A stretch of DNA of 64,000 nucleotides from Cryptomeria japonica (GCF_030272615.1 NC_081413.1:16688285-16752284); one strand, 5' to 3'; shown: positions 1 through 12,790, counted from the stretch's first letter. Translations and numbers: made by a program. The notes: generated by a model from the letters alone, not told the origin.

Positions 1-1574
1 CTAAGTTGATAAGCATGGGCATTCTTAAGACTTCTAAGTCTCAAGCATTAGTGGTAAATCAAGGGAACAAAGGAAATCAAGGAAAGGACAACTCAAACAA
101 GAATAAATGGCAATCAAAGCCTAAGGACAAAGCACCACCTTCTCCACACCAAGGAGATTCATCCTCTTCCAAGAAAGACAATTCACCAAAGAAGGAGAGA
201 CCTACTTGTTCCTACTGTAAAAAGGTTGGTCATGAGGAACACCATTGCCATTCTAAGAAGATTGATGAGCTCACACATATCCTCAAAAAGCACAACATTG
301 ATTTGCCTAATTCCTACAAGAAGCAGGATTCATCAACTTCCACTTCCTCACACTCAAAGGGGAAAGGGAAAGCATTCATGGCTTCTATAAGTGGGAAGAC
401 TCACTCTTTTTGGAAAGGAAAAGGACAAGCTCTTTGTGTTGTACTAGAAGTCATGATTTAGGGAGATGTCTTCTAGATTCAAAGCCTTCTCATCATATGG
501 CATCTTCATGGTCTATGTTTCCTACATTTGAGCCTTGCACCATGCCACAAATTTTGATGGGCAATCATACATAAAAGGATGTGCTTGGGAAAGGATCTAT
601 TGTCATTGGGGACAACTCCTTCAATAATGTGTTGTGTGTACCCCACTTGACAAACAATCTCCTTTCCATCTATCAAATCACACATGGGGCAACAAAGAGA
701 ATTGTGGAGTTCACACCTAAGTCGGTTTTCATTAGAGACTTGGAGACTAGAGATATCATTGCGACTGGGGTGGTTGATCATGCATCTCAGTTATACTCCT
801 TTTCAGATTTTGTTGATGAGGATGATTTCACATATGGTGATTCTACATATGATTATCACACTTCTTATATAATTTAGATTTTGAAAAGAACTTTGGGTAC
901 TTGAACTTGGGGATCCTCACATGTGACCCCGTTCTTGAGCCTTGTATTTCATCTCTTCCTATTGATATCATATCACCTATTGCACCTGATGATGTAGATA
1001 GTGCAACAGTTTTGCCTTCTTGTGATTCAGTGCAGTAGGATATTCCTTGTCTTCCAACTTCAATTTCATGGGATGATTACTTGACAAACATTGCAGGTTT
1101 GTTTGTGGAATCCTACATTGTAGATTTGGGAGACGTCATTAATGATATTCATCTTCTCTTTGATGAAGATGATCCTTCTTTGATTGTTGTGAGGGAACAC
1201 TCTGACCCTCTTGTTCATTCTCTACATGATCATTCTTTCAAATTTGACATGATTGTGGATACTTATATACAATAGTTGTAGGAGGTCTCTTTATCCTTAG
1301 AGGAGACATGTGAGTCTTTGGATATTGTTCTACATTCATCTCCACTATATCTTGGACTGCCTTTTTCAGTAGTGTGGAGCAATTCACTACCTTTGGAGGG
1401 GGTAACCTTCAGCATCGACACGGGGACACTTGAGCAGTTTTTAGAGATTCCTTTCATCGTGAGTTTTTTTCCTACATCTGCCCTTCATGATTGGGGAGAC
1501 TTCATGGATAAACCTTTGTTTTTTTTCTTCCTAAGGGGAGGAACATTGTTCGACGTTCATAGAGCAATTTCTTA
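1..1574 (+). pseudogene. gag/protease region of a non-autonomous LTR retrotransposon, partial
   Basis: The open stretch 6-461 is rich in Lys, Ser and Gln and contains a retroviral-type zinc knuckle, CSYCKKVGHEEHHC (C-x2-C-x4-H-x4-C), typical of Copia-like gag. A stop follows, and then 462-877 reads as a decayed protease-like segment: SKPSHHM where such proteins have a D-S-G-A-S-H-H-M type motif, followed by VIGDNSFNNVLCVPHLTNN-like sequence usual just after the protease. From 878 to 1574 there are acidic open stretches (1081-1275, 1318-1575) that I do not recognise. No reverse transcriptase or integrase appears before the 3' LTR at 1926, so the element looks non-autonomous. Its 5' end lies outside the window. 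Confidence 0.6.
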
Positions 1575-1914
1575 ATTCATCTTTGAGCTTCTACCATTGG
1601 TGCAAATTCTACATTAAGGGGGGGATACCTAGCTTCTCTTCTTTTCTCATATGGGGGGAATTTTTCCTCACATGGGGTTTTGTCCTTCACATACTTCTAT
1701 GAGAGTTCTCTTGTATAGTTTTCATCTCTCTTTTGGGGGAGGGTTTTTTCCCATTTTGTTTTTCTCTCTTTACCCCGCTTTATGAGAGATTTCATTGTAT
1801 TGGTTTGCATGCATTTGCATTTGTACATGGGTACCTAACATGGCCTAGTGGCTGAGACCCATCTTGCTTTTCTTAGTTGCATTGTAGACTTAAGTGCATT
1901 CCCCTAAGTTGCAC

Positions 1915-1925
1915 TTAAGGGGGGG
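1915..1925 (+). promoter_or_regulatory. polypurine tract of the first LTR element
   Basis: A purine run (AAGGGGGGG type) lies directly before the TG of the LTR at 1926, as expected for the plus-strand primer of an LTR retrotransposon. The preceding 1575-1914 is T- and G-rich non-coding 3' untranslated sequence of the element. Confidence 0.6.
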
Positions 1926-2401
1926 TGTTGGTGTAATTATTTATTCATGTTGGATATAATTACACTTTACTTAAGTTTACTTAGGATAATGCATTTAATA
2001 GTATTTTGGGTATGAGACACTTGGGTGTTTGTGCCACATTGGGATAGTGTGTTGTAGGAGATTTCCACCTTTTATGGTGTGATCTTGTTACTACTCGTGG
2101 AGTGATAATTCCACCTTTAGTGGGTGATCCACCTCATGTGGAATATGTTATTGTTTCTCCTACCTACCCCTACTTATCCCTACCTACCCTTGTTTCTTAT
2201 TGAGCCAAATTTCATGTTTGTGTGCTCACATATCCATATAGCCTTGGCTATATAAGTAGGCTCATATTCATTGTATGTTAACAACAACTATTGAACTATT
2301 GATCATTTATCTATTGATGAGAATACAATTTATCTTATCCTATATTTTGTCTCTCTATTTTGTACTTTTCATTGTGCTCTTGATCTTGGCAAAATATCAC
2401 A
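1926..2401 (+). repeat. 3' LTR of the first element (about 476 bp)
   Basis: The block starts TGTTGGTGTAATTATT directly after a polypurine tract and contains a convincing TATA box (CTATATAAG at 2248-2256) in the same orientation. I place its end at a CA near 2401; this end is less certain because the partner LTR is outside the window. Confidence 0.55.
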
Positions 2402-2429
2402 AATTCCATAAATTGAAACAACCTTATTG

Positions 2430-3560
2430 AGAGAATTAAAAATAAATTGGCATCTTAGAAAAGATTTTTTTGAACTTAAGTTAAAAAAATTCAATTATTA
2501 AAAGCCTCTCTCTAAAGAACCTCTATGTACCTTCTATCTCTATTCAATATTCTGAGGAAGTTTGTAGAGAAAGTTGAACAAATATCAAAGAAGGTTATTA
2601 TGGTTAGTAATGCAGGAAAATAAAGAATCTTTATTGTTGCATAGGAAAATATTTGTACCGCCAAAATCTAAATGTTAGCTTGGAATTAGGAAAATAAAAA
2701 TATATGAACAAATATCAAATAGAAAAAATGGTTGGAGATTGATAAATTCAATAACCAAGTGGACTGACACTATAAAAGAAAAATAACTGAATAATCTTGA
2801 ATTATATCAACTCCTTCAAAAGAAACAACTTCCCATTGGTTCTTCCATTCAAAATAAAATAATTATATCAAAACAAACCCTAATGATGGGTATCGAATGA
2901 AAATTTAGGAAACTCAACTAGGTCAAGTTTTCAGAAGATCCTTGGATCCTAAGCTTTCATTTTGAATTTTTTTGTTATCTGGCTGGCTTTTCCATCAAAT
3001 CATTACTTGAATTGGTCAATATCATCAACAACTGCATTTTCACTAGTATATTTAGACATGATAGTCTAATTTGGATAGTTGATGCCACATGGAACTACAT
3101 AGTAAAAATGTATTTTCAACTAATGTATGCTTTACAAAACCTTGAATTCAATTGGAGCAATGATTCAATCAAAAACATAATTCCCAAAATCAATTTATTT
3201 TGGTGGATGGTTTGCCAAAGGAAAATATTAATTATTGACAACCTAAAAGGAAGGGGTTTCCAACTAATTAATAGATGCATCTTATGCAAGCAAAATGAAG
3301 AAAACATTAGGCGCCTCATGATTGAATGCCCTTACACATGCAAGATTCCACTAAAAGTTGGATATCTCCCTTCAAACATCCTATAATCAAATAACTATAA
3401 ATTTAGTTTATTCTTCATGTGAGATGGAGACTATGGAAAGTGAAAAAAAAAAGAACATTTAGGAACCAAAAGAAACCTTGGAATGTACAAACTGATAAAA
3501 CAAATATAGAATGATGTTGAAAATGTCAACATTATAATTTTTAAGAAACCAATTTAAAAC
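2430..3560 (+). pseudogene. LINE remnant: 3' end of ORF2 with zf-RVT domain
   Basis: The open stretch 3012-3386 shows the plant L1-type zf-RVT region found C-terminal to the reverse transcriptase: PKINLFWWMVCQRKI, then LKGRGFQLINRCILCKQNEEN, then a C-P-Y-T-C end that matches the usual C-x2-C ... H/C pattern. Fragments before it (from about 2430, many stops) and after it (RWRLWKVKKKRTFRNQKK at about 3420-3470) read as the same protein in other frames. The LINE is decayed and 5'-truncated: no endonuclease or polymerase core is present. Confidence 0.6.
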
Positions 3561-4355
3561 ACTAATAATATGGAAGAACAAATTGTTGAGAACTAGGGCC
3601 TTCAAAAGTGATTAGAAAAATAAATTCTTACAAAGATAGAACAAAGGAAAAGCACCAAATGGAGCCCCACCTCCCCATTCCCTACCCCATATCCCAGATA
3701 ATACATGCTTAATTTTGATGGCTTTGCAGAGGGTAACCCTAGGGAATTGGCATAAGGAACTATAGAGGCCAGGCAAGTCATAAACACTTTCTCGAATAAC
3801 CTTAGATGTTAAACCAATAATCTTGCTAAAGCCTCAATGGCTCTCCAAGGGATTATGATGGCCAAAAGAAAAGGTATATGCAAAATCATCATATAAGAGG
3901 ACTCCAAAAACATAATAGATATGATTAAATCTAAATCCAACCCCATTAGAACTATAGGTACATGATAGAGGATATCAAAGTCAACTTAAGGAATTCTGAA
4001 GATGTTTAAGCCATTAATATATAGAGAGAAGGAAATTCCTCAAGTGATCTCCTTGCCAAACTTGAAATCTAAATAGAAGGGGTTAAGCTTTGGGATAATA
4101 TTCTTCCTATTTTTCTAAATATAAGATCCCAAATTAAATATGAAGAGAAAAAAACATAATTAAGATCCATCATTTTAATGCCTCCTATCATATTGTTGAC
4201 ATATGAAGGGATTGGTCTAAAATATTGGAGAAAGACTGGAAAGATTGGTTGGGGACTCGCTTGCCCTAAGACATCTTCATTTATAACTACAAGATCTAAT
4301 TTATGTTTAGATAAACAAAAATGGGATGGCAACATTACTTTACCCCTAAGTGATA
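3561..4355. other. no recognisable gene
   Basis: AT-rich sequence with only short chance reading frames. It lies between the LINE remnant and the LTR-like block at 4370, so it may be the decayed interior of that LTR element, but I see no retroviral motif in it. Confidence 0.4.
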
Positions 4356-4369
4356 AAATGGGAGGGAGT

Positions 4370-5655
4370 TGTTAAGTATCAATTTGTTGAACTCTGACAA
4401 TATCCATAGTAATGCATAGGTGTGGGACATTTTTTGGAGATTATTGGTAGCATGAGCTTGTATTATTGTCATTGATTTAAAACCTATTTTTTTGTATGGA
4501 TGTTGGTTTGTATATTCTCTTGGTTGTTGCAAAATTATGTTTTGTGTTGCAGTTAATGTTTTTGGTGTTGGTTGTGTCATCCTGTATTTAGGATAGTTTG
4601 AAAAGCTTTTGTTGCCCTCTGGATATGTTGCTAATTGTGTTGAGTTTTAGTGGATCATATTATTTTGGTTCGAATATGTGTTGGAAGATGTGGTGAGATG
4701 TTGTTTTGGGTCTCACCATGGCATGTGGATATCCGCATTGAGTATTTTGCATTAGAAGAGGTTATGTGGTCGACTAGTTGTTATTTCTACACATTACGTT
4801 TAGGAACGACTTTGGAGTATGTGTTAGCATGTGCAAATTATTTAATCAATCATGGAAGGATATATTATAATATTGGTTGGTTCCCTCTTTCTCCTAGAGT
4901 GGACCGATTGAAGTATTTTAGGTCTGAGTGGCTTATTTTGTGTAATATTGCTTATTCTGTTTTGGTCAACTCTTAATTAGGATTTCAATGTTTTATCTCA
5001 TATTTAAGATGTGCAGATGGATGAATTGTAGTGTGGATGGGAAGTGAATAGTGTGAGAAGTGTATGTGAATTATTTGTAAGCAAATTTGAGTTTGTGATT
5101 GTGCGAAAGTCAATTTGAGAAGAGATTTGAAGGTGATATATTTTGCAAGACAATGTGTTGTGTCAATGAAGATTAACAAAGTTGTTTTCCATGACGTCGG
5201 TCACTTGATCTAGTTGTTCAAGGACAATTTCATGTTTAGGAGAATCCTTCTCAATTTCAATTTATCTATATCATTAGTTGCTAATTGACAATGAGTCCTT
5301 CTACAATAATTTGTATCTTGTCCTGTAGAGGTGATCTTCAGTTGAGCAAGTCCTATTTGTATCTTACCTAAGGTTGTGCGCCTTAGTTTTGCAAGTCCTT
5401 TAGGTGTTGGTGATCCTTGGTAGTAAGCCCGAAACGTTGTCAACATTGTTATTCATATTGTGGGTTATATTCTTACTGTGGTTTTTCCCTATTTGGGTTT
5501 TCCACGTGAATCTGGTGTTCATGTGTTGATGGTTGATACTTATGTGTTGATGGTTAATGTGTTATTTCTAAGTAGGCTAATGTTTTTTATTAATAATTTA
5601 TTTTGAAGTTTCGAATTGATTCACCCCACCTCTCAATAATGTTGGGTGTTCAACA
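4370..5655 (+). repeat. LTR-like block, probably Copia
   Basis: A purine run (AAAATGGGAGGGAG, 4355-4368) precedes TGTTAAGTATC. The far end reads GGTTTTTCCCTATTTGGGTTTTCC, then a TTGATTCACCCC-type tract, then GTTCAACA at 5655. That combination is the usual 3' end of plant Copia LTRs. Ends TGTTAA / TTCAACA fit TG...CA. No partner LTR is visible, so it is either a solo LTR or the 3' LTR of a decayed element. Confidence 0.45.
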
Positions 5656-6752
5656 ACATTCTAAGGAGAGGTAACCTCACCTCTATTTTGTCTTGTAACT
5701 TTTCCAAGTCCTCGAAAGTTGGCACAATTTACATAAGAGGAATCTCCTTCAATGTTTTTGAGGAGTTGATAGATATGGGATTGGTCTACAAATGGAGGGA
5801 AAACACCTTAAAAAAATAACGATATAAACACAATGTTATAATAAAATTTCTCAAGAGGAGAAAGAAGGTGGAGAGGTTGCAAAACGAGTTCAACAAAGAA
5901 GATCTTTTGGGTTGTTAGAGGACACTTGTTGAGGTGCTAATAAGATACATTACTTTGGAGGGAAGGTACAAGTGTTTGTATTCCTACCTTTTACCTATGT
6001 TAAATCACATGGTATCAAATTGAATTTTACCTTTTGGACCTTCACCTCTTTTAAGGACTTTATTTTTGGAATGGTTATTCATAAAAAAACAACTTCTCTA
6101 GCATCAAGGATTGATTTATTGCCTCTGCCATTTCCACTTGGCTTGTACCTTGAACTTGCCTCTCACTTACCCCACTATCTGGGGCCCACTCATAAAACAT
6201 TGTCCACATTGAAGAGAAAAGAAACACCTCTTTAAGGGTTAAAATAATCATCCCCCAAACCAATCAAAACAAAAATGGTTTGTGCCAAAAATCCTTGCCC
6301 CTAGGGGGGCTCTTTTATTTCTCCCTATCTAGATTAGACAACTCTAGTCCCAACCCCCAAGTTGAACCATTCTTCCCATTCTATAGTGCCTCTTGAGACT
6401 TCCTTTGTTGTCCCTTAAAGCCTTCCAATAACTCTCTTGTTGATCCTTTCCCAACCCAAAGAAAGACTAGAAAAAACCATTTTATATGTAAAACATGCAA
6501 TACTCTAGAAGACAAGGTTAGTAAATTGCATGAAAGTCTCACTCACCATGACACTATAATACAATCTCTTGAGGAAGAAATTAGAGATACAAAGAAAAAT
6601 CATGAGATTTTAAAAGGAAAAATGGCTGAGTTCATTGCATCCAATAGGGAAACTACTAGAATTGTGCTACCACCTTGTCTATTATTTATTTTGAGTCAAA
6701 TAAAATGCAAGAAAAAAGCTTGGACAATAGCAACATCAATATTCAGGAGAGA
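5656..6752. other. no recognisable gene; interrupted coiled-coil-like reading frame at its end
   Basis: Mostly featureless. The frame from 6526 encodes a Glu/Lys-rich helix-like stretch (HESLTHHDTIIQSLEEEI...) and is cut at 6753 by the Gypsy LTR. It is probably a retrotransposon gag fragment, but no diagnostic motif is present. Confidence 0.3.
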
Positions 6753-8380
6753 TGGTGCAGGAGCACCTACCTATGAAGACATGAACCAAGAATAAGATGA
6801 TTTTCTATTAGTCTAGAAGGAATGTAATAAGACCCTATGGGTCATTTTTGTAATTCAATGTCCTAGGAGTATGACAAGTTGTCCATGTTTGGGTCAAATT
6901 GTCATCTAGGGCCTGGTAGAACAAATTGAGTCAATAAGGGTCACAATGGTCTAAATTTAGGGATCAAGTGACCACAAGTCTATTTGAGTCATTTTTGGTG
7001 TTTTGGAATCAAATGTAATCATTTTGGGGGACTAGGATGGTCTAGAGTTTAAGTTGGTTAAATTATGCAAAAGTTGTCATATTGTCAATTTGTTGTCATG
7101 ACAATTTTGCACTTTTTTGTAAATTGTGATTCTCCAAGGGTTAGTTCAGTTTCAAAAATAGTTGGAGGAGGTTGTGGTCATTTGGTAAATACCTTTAAAG
7201 GCCCCAAACACCAAAGTATGTATGTTGGTTGATCAAGAAAGAAATTGAAGCATCGAGAAGTGTTGGAAACTCAAAAAAACCGTCTAATTTTTGTTGATTA
7301 CATACTGAAGGTGGATTGGCAAGAATGTTCATGGCACAGATCATGTAACTAGATCATTTTACCTTTGTTTTTATTTCAGCGTGAAGTCTTGAAGTGATCG
7401 TTGCCCCATTCTACAAGCAAATCTCTACCGGGCAACCTAAAAACCTCAAACCCCTAGGGTTTGACTGCAATAATGGGTTTTGGCCTATCAATCCTTAACT
7501 AAAAAGTTTGTCATCAAAGGAGATCTTATGCCACTATATCATATGTCAGTACCAAAAGCCATTAAGAGGATACAACAGGGTGAAGAGGATGGAGAACTAA
7601 CTGTAGGTCTAGCATCTCTATGTGACAAACCGGTTTGATGAGTGTAGTGCATGAGCATTGAGTGGTAGAACATGGGAAAAAGGGTTTGAATGTGGTAGAA
7701 GAGTACTTTGGAGGTTTACATAATATTTCATGGTCGGTGATGGTCACCCATAAGGAGAACCAAACCTGTTTGTGAAAGGTGTTCAGTCAAATAGGTCTAA
7801 TAGCCCTATTAGGTCTGGTAGTGCAATACCGGTTGGGATATTTGCAAGTTGACCCAGTACCAGAAACTAAGATATTATTGATAACTCCCAAAAGGGTATC
7901 TGAAAATATATTTTGTTTGCCAGAACCTCTGGGTGTCAAAAGTTATCACCCGATTCCTTCAAAAGGAGGCATAATAGCAACCGGTTTTCATTTGTAGGCA
8001 AGTGAGTCAAAATTGATGTTCTGGTGGCTCTAAACCATGAAATTTTGTTTCATTTGTGTTAAGATGTTGTGAGAACACCCCTCCAAGGATTGTTGTATTG
8101 AATTGGTCAAATGGGCCATTCAAACCCTAAAGCCTAGTAGTAGCCCACTCAGGTATACAAGGGTGTGTGTAGTCACACAAGAACTTGAGAAGTGTTAGTT
8201 GTTTGTAAGTAGACATAGAAAAGCCTTTGGGTTTTCTAAGGTATTGTTTGGTTTCATTGAACCATTTCTTGACCTGGTGTTGCGTACAAATATTTGGAAT
8301 CAGGGATTACCGGTTGAGTGTGTGAGCCTTAGAGGTTGGTTGGTACAAGATTACCATCCTTTCGGTCTGTTGCCTCCTCA
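6753..8380 (+). repeat. 5' LTR of Gypsy element 1
   Basis: 1628 bp, repeated as a direct copy at 13004-14630. It starts TGGTGCAGGAGCACC and ends CCTCCTCA, six bases before the primer binding site. The same starting motif occurs in the second Gypsy element at 26711 (minus strand), so both belong to one family or to sister families. Confidence 0.88.
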
Positions 8381-8386
8381 TCATAT

Positions 8387-8400
8387 TGGTATCAGAGTGG
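8387..8400 (+). promoter_or_regulatory. primer binding site, initiator Met-tRNA type
   Basis: TGGTATCAGAGTGG lies six bases after the 5' LTR. It matches the TGGTATCAGAGC consensus complementary to the 3' end of plant initiator methionine tRNA with one change in the first 12 bases. Confidence 0.85.
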
Positions 8401-8473
8401 GATTTTGAAGATTACTTGGGTGGTGTGGTCTTAGTGTATGTAAAAGGAAGAGATTGAAATAGGGGCTAACAGA

Positions 8474-9517
8474 ATGCCTCCTAAGAGTATGTCACAAGAT
8501 GCGGTGAAGTTGATTGAAGAGATGCTTGAATCCAAGCTTGAAGAATTGAAAAAGACTAAGGATAAAGAAGATGGGGAATCCTTTAAGTAGGTAGAGGAGA
8601 TACCTGTAGATCAGAGGGCATTTGTAGATTCCTTGAGGTCGGTCAATAGGGACACCATTGATGGGTTGCCTATGTATAGTGGAAGTATGGAAGCAAAAGA
8701 GGTGATAGACTGGATTGAGGCATTGACCAGTCAGTTTGAGTACAAAGAAATCCCTGAAGATAAGAGAGTTAAGTTGGCAAAAGCAAGGTTGAAGGGGTCT
8801 TCTCTTACAAGTTAGAACTATGTAAAAGGGGAGAGAGTTAAGGAGGGAAAAAGTATGATAAACTCCTGTGAAAGGATGAAAGCTAAGGTCAATGCACAAT
8901 TCATGCCCATTGACTATGAAGTACAGATGTATAGAAAATTGTAGAACCTCAGATAGAGAGACCTTGATGTGAATGCATATATGAAGGAGCTTCATAAACT
9001 CAGTCTCAGATCAAAGAGACAAGAAGAGGAGTCAGAGAAAGTGGCCAAGTACTTGAACGGTCTAAGGATGAACATCAAAAATGAGATCAACATCTTGGCA
9101 CTAGAAACAGTGAACAAGTGTTTTCAATTGGCCCTAAGGGCAGAAGAGAAACTAAAAAGAAGAAGTGAGCAGGGTAATAGAGGTAAAGGAGGGAGAAGTG
9201 TCAGAGGCAGAGGTAGTTTTGGAGGAAGAAGTCCTAACCAAAGATCTAATGGTGAGGCTAACCAAGGAGAGAAAGTTGGGGACTCAAGTAGCAGAGGAGG
9301 CTACCGTGGGAGAAGACCTAATGGAAGAGGTGAGACAAATGGATCAGGGAGAGGATCCAAGTTCTCTAGTATGAGATGCTATAACTGCAATCAGATGGGG
9401 CACCTGGCCTATAAGTGTCTAGAGAAGGCCTCAACTTCTCATGATGTTGAGAGGAGATCCACTTTGACTAAAGAAGATTCAAGGAGTGTGACATCTTTTG
9501 AAGTAAATTTTACATGA
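8474..9517 (+). pseudogene. gag: gag of Gypsy element 1, broken
   Basis: Starts MPPKSMSQDAVKLIEEML. The retrotransposon gag core follows (NRDTIDGLPMYSGSMEAKEV... to about 9150), then a Gly/Arg-rich tail and the zinc knuckle CYNCNQMGHLAYKC (C-x2-C-x4-H-x4-C, 9376-9417). In-frame stops occur at 8588, 8813, 8942 and 8954. The related gag at 26.8-28.6 kb shows what was there: ALLWWEFV aligns with a Trp-to-stop at 8813, and RLQNLKQKDLDVQAY aligns with two Gln-to-stop changes at 8942 and 8954. Confidence 0.88.
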
Positions 9518-10160
9518 AAGATGGGAGGGAACCTGATGATCAAGAGGACACTACTTAAAGAACTAGTGAAGACTGAGCCACCTCAAAGAAAGTCTTTGTT
9601 TAGAGTCAACTCCAAGATTCAAGGTAAGGTTTGTAAAATTGTCATAGATTCAGGGTCTACTGATAACATTGTATCTTTGGAAGCAGTAAATAAGTTGAAC
9701 TTGGAAAGAATAACCCATAGTTGTCCAAATAGGGTTAGTTGGTTGAACAAAGGGAAACACATACTCATCAATGAACTAGCATGAGTAGAGTTCAGTATTG
9801 GGGGGTATAAGGATAAAATTTTGTGTGACATCCTTCCAATGGATGCTTGCTATCTTTTGCTTGGCAGACCATGACAGTTTGCCTGAAAGGCTCATCATGA
9901 TGGAGAAAAGAATGCTTACTATTTCCAAAAGGATGGTGTGACTTTTAGAATACAGTCATTGGTAGAAGGGGATCCACAGCATGTAGGATCTAGTGTGATG
10001 ATGGTAAGGGAAAAGGAGTTCCTTGCTACACTAAAGGAGGAAGGTAGAGTAGGTTTTAATTTGATTGTGAAGCCCAAGGAAGAAAGGAAGAAGGGTGTGA
10101 GGGAGGTAGGACCTAAGGAGGTCAGGGAGCTACTAGACTAGTACAAAGGAGTGGTTGCAA
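9518..10160 (+). pseudogene. aspartic protease of Gypsy element 1, broken
   Basis: The segment CKIVIDSGSTDNIVSLEAV keeps the D-S-G active-site motif of retroviral-type aspartic proteases (about 9630-9680), with LLLGRP downstream (about 9856-9871) as the second conserved block. Stops at 9782, 9872 and 9884 interrupt it; 9872 replaces the Trp that follows GRP in the sister element. The linker to the reverse transcriptase (KDGVTFRIQSLVEGD..., EVRELLD) ends in a further stop at 10139. Confidence 0.85.
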
Positions 10161-11497
10161 AAGATATACCAAACTCCCTGCCGCCTATCAGAGATATTAG
10201 TCATCAGATTGACATCATACCGGAAGAAGTACTTCCTAGCAAAACAACATATAAAATGACCCCACAATAGAATGAAGAGATAGCTAGGCAAATTCAAGAA
10301 CTCCTATATAAAGGGTTGGTGAGAAAGAGCCTTAGCTCATGTGTAGTACCTATTGTTTTATCCCCAAAGAAATATTGGAAATGGAGGCTTTGTACTAATT
10401 CTAGGGCTATCAATAGGATAACCATTAGATATAGGTTTCCTATTCCAAGGATAGAGAACCTAATGGATTATTTAGGGGGAGCTACCTATTTCTCCAAGAT
10501 TGACCTTAAGTGTGGGTACCATCAGATAAGGATAAGAGAAGGGGATGAATGGAAGACTGCATTTAAAACCAATGAAGGGTTGTATGAGTGACTTGTGATG
10601 CCTTTTGGTCTTTCAAATGCCCCTAGTACCTTTATGAGACTAATGAATGAAGTGTTACAGAAGTTTATAGGGAAATTTGTGGTAGTCTACCTTGATGACA
10701 TATTGGTGTTCAGTAAGAGCAAGGAGGAGCACTTGAAACACTTGGAGGTAGTCTTGAAGTGGTTGCAGGAGAAGAAGTTGATGATAAATTTAGAAAAGTG
10801 TGACTTCATGAAGTAGGAGTTGGTGTACTTAGGTTTTTTCATCTCTAAGGGTGACTTGAAGATGGATTCTTCCAAGGTAGAGACTGTTTTGAACTGGCAT
10901 ACACCTAAGACAGTCGGAGAGGTAAGAAGTCTTCATGGTTTGGCAATATTTTATAAGAAATTTATTAGGAATTACAGTGATATTTGTGCACCTATGTTAG
11001 AAACCATCAAGGGTGGTGGTAAAGTGAAGTTTGTGTGGACCAAAGAAGCATATAAGAGTTTTGAGTATTTAAAATAGAAAGTTGCCAAGTACCCTATCCT
11101 AGTATTGTTTGATTTCAACAAGGTCTTCACCATTGAATGTGATGCAAGTGGATTGGCTATAGGAGCAGTATTGAGCCAAGCGGGGAGACCGGTGGCCTTT
11201 TTCAGTGAAAAACTAAATGAAGCAAAGAGGAAGTATTCCTCATATGATTTAGAGTTGTATGCCATGGTACAAGCTCTAAAAAGGTGGCGGCATTACTTGC
11301 TTCCTAAGGATTTTATTGTGTATACTGACAATCATGCTCTTATTTTTTTGAATGGACAGGAGAAACTCAGTCACAGGCATATGAAATGGGTTGAAAGTCT
11401 TCAAGCATACACCTTCATCATCAAGCACAAGAAAGGGGTAGCCAATAAGGTTGTAGATGCTCTAAGTAGGAGGGTGTTGACAGTGCAAGAAGTGTAG
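10161..11497 (+). pseudogene. pol: reverse transcriptase and RNase H of Gypsy element 1, broken
   Basis: Reverse transcriptase motifs in order: a WRLCTNSRAINRITIRYRFPIPRI block, [36 protein letters not shown] and the catalytic [13 protein letters not shown] (YLDD). RNase H follows with ECDASGLAIGAVLSQ, ELYAMVQALKRWRHYLL and YTDNHALIFL. Stops at 10268, 10589, 10814 and 11075 fall where Gypsy proteins have Gln, Trp, Gln and Gln (for example GLYE-stop-LVMPFGL, normally EW). The catalytic residues themselves are intact, so decay is by stops and not by active-site loss. Confidence 0.9.
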
Positions 11498-12790
11498 TTG
11501 CAGAGTGTGGGTGTTAAAACACTAAAAGAATTGTATGAAGAGGACCAATATTGCAAGGAAATCTATAAGGTATGTTGTGAGTTTGCAAATGCTTTTCATG
11601 GAGAGTTTTCTGACTACACCTTGCAGGATGGTCTTTTGTTCAAGGGATGTCAGTTATGTATCCCTAGGTTTTCAATGACGGATAATGTTGTAAAGGAGAA
11701 ACATAGTGGTGGTTTAGGAGGTCACTTTGGGCTAAATAAGACTTTGGACCTAGTTAGGAGATTTTACTTTTGGCCAAAGATGCACACTAATATTAGAAAG
11801 TTTGCAGAGAGTTGTACTGTGTGTCAAAGAGAAAAGGGGGTTTCAACCAATGGGGGGTTGTACCAGCCTTTTCCTATACCTAGTAGACCATAGGAAAGTT
11901 TGAGTATGGAATTTGTGATTGGATTACCCTCCTTCCGGTTTGTTCATAGTGTGTTTGTTGTCGTAGACCGGCTCAGTAAGATGGCTTACTTTATTCCTTG
12001 TAAAACCACAAATGATGCTAGCTATGTTGGATGTTTTTTTTCAGAGAGATTGTTAGAATCCATGGGTTGCCTTTGAGTATTGTATATGACCGGGACAACA
12101 AGTTTGTAGGGCATTTTTGGAGAACCTTGTGGAAAAGGTTGGGCACAAATATGTCTTTTAGCTCAGCCTATCACCCTCAGACCAATGGCCAAACTGAGGT
12201 TGTGAATAGGTCATTGGGAAATCTTCTTAGGTCTTTGACAAAGTATCATGGCAGTAGTTGGGATGTGGTGATACCTCAGGCAGAGTATGCCTATAATGAT
12301 TCAACAAACCGGAGCACATGTCTGAGTCCTTTTGAGATTGTGTATGGTAGTCATCCAAGAGGATTTTTTGAATTGAGAGATGTCCAGGGGTTAGACAAGA
12401 GGAGTGGACATGCTGATGAATTTGTAGAGGCTATGAAAGAGGTGCACCAACAAGTTAGAGATACCTTACAACATAATAGTCAAAACGTTAAATCAAGAGT
12501 GGATCAGAGAAGGAGAGATGTGCAGTACCAAGTGGGCAACATGGTCATGGTTCATCTTAGTAAGGATAGGTTGCCCAAGGGAAGCCATAGCAAGTTGATG
12601 ATGAGAAAGATTGGACCTTGTAAAATTTTGGATAAATATGGTCCTAATGCTTACAAAATTGAACTCCATGATGATATTTCTATTTCACCTATATTTAATG
12701 TGTCTGATCTAACATTGTATAGGAGTCCTACTGTAGGCGAATGTGCAGATGAATTCGTTCAAGAATGTGAAGAATGGATAAAGCACTTAC
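11498..12790 (+). pseudogene. integrase of Gypsy element 1, broken
   Basis: The N-terminal zinc-binding HHCC region is readable: H in EKHSGGLGGHFGL, then CTVCQREKG. The DDE core includes VVVDRLSKMAYFIPC, then VYDRDNKFVGHFW, then SAYHPQTNGQTEVVNRSL with the catalytic Glu. The GPY/F-type C-terminal motif (RKIGPCKILDKYGPNAYKIEL) follows. There is a stop at 11891 where a Trp is expected (PSRPW), and a frameshift near 12030 separates the first part of the core from the rest. Confidence 0.88.

Noticed and set aside
4178-4976. Reading frames at 4178-4375 and 4650-4976
   Set aside because: They have no recognisable motif; the second lies inside an LTR-like block.
8492-8995. Minus-strand 167-codon frame opposite Gypsy 1 gag
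   Set aside because: It is antisense to gag, which is supported by motifs and by the sister element.
9165-9374. Second frame overlapping Gypsy 1 gag (Glu/Val-rich)
   Set aside because: It is a shadow of the Gly/Arg-rich gag tail in another frame.
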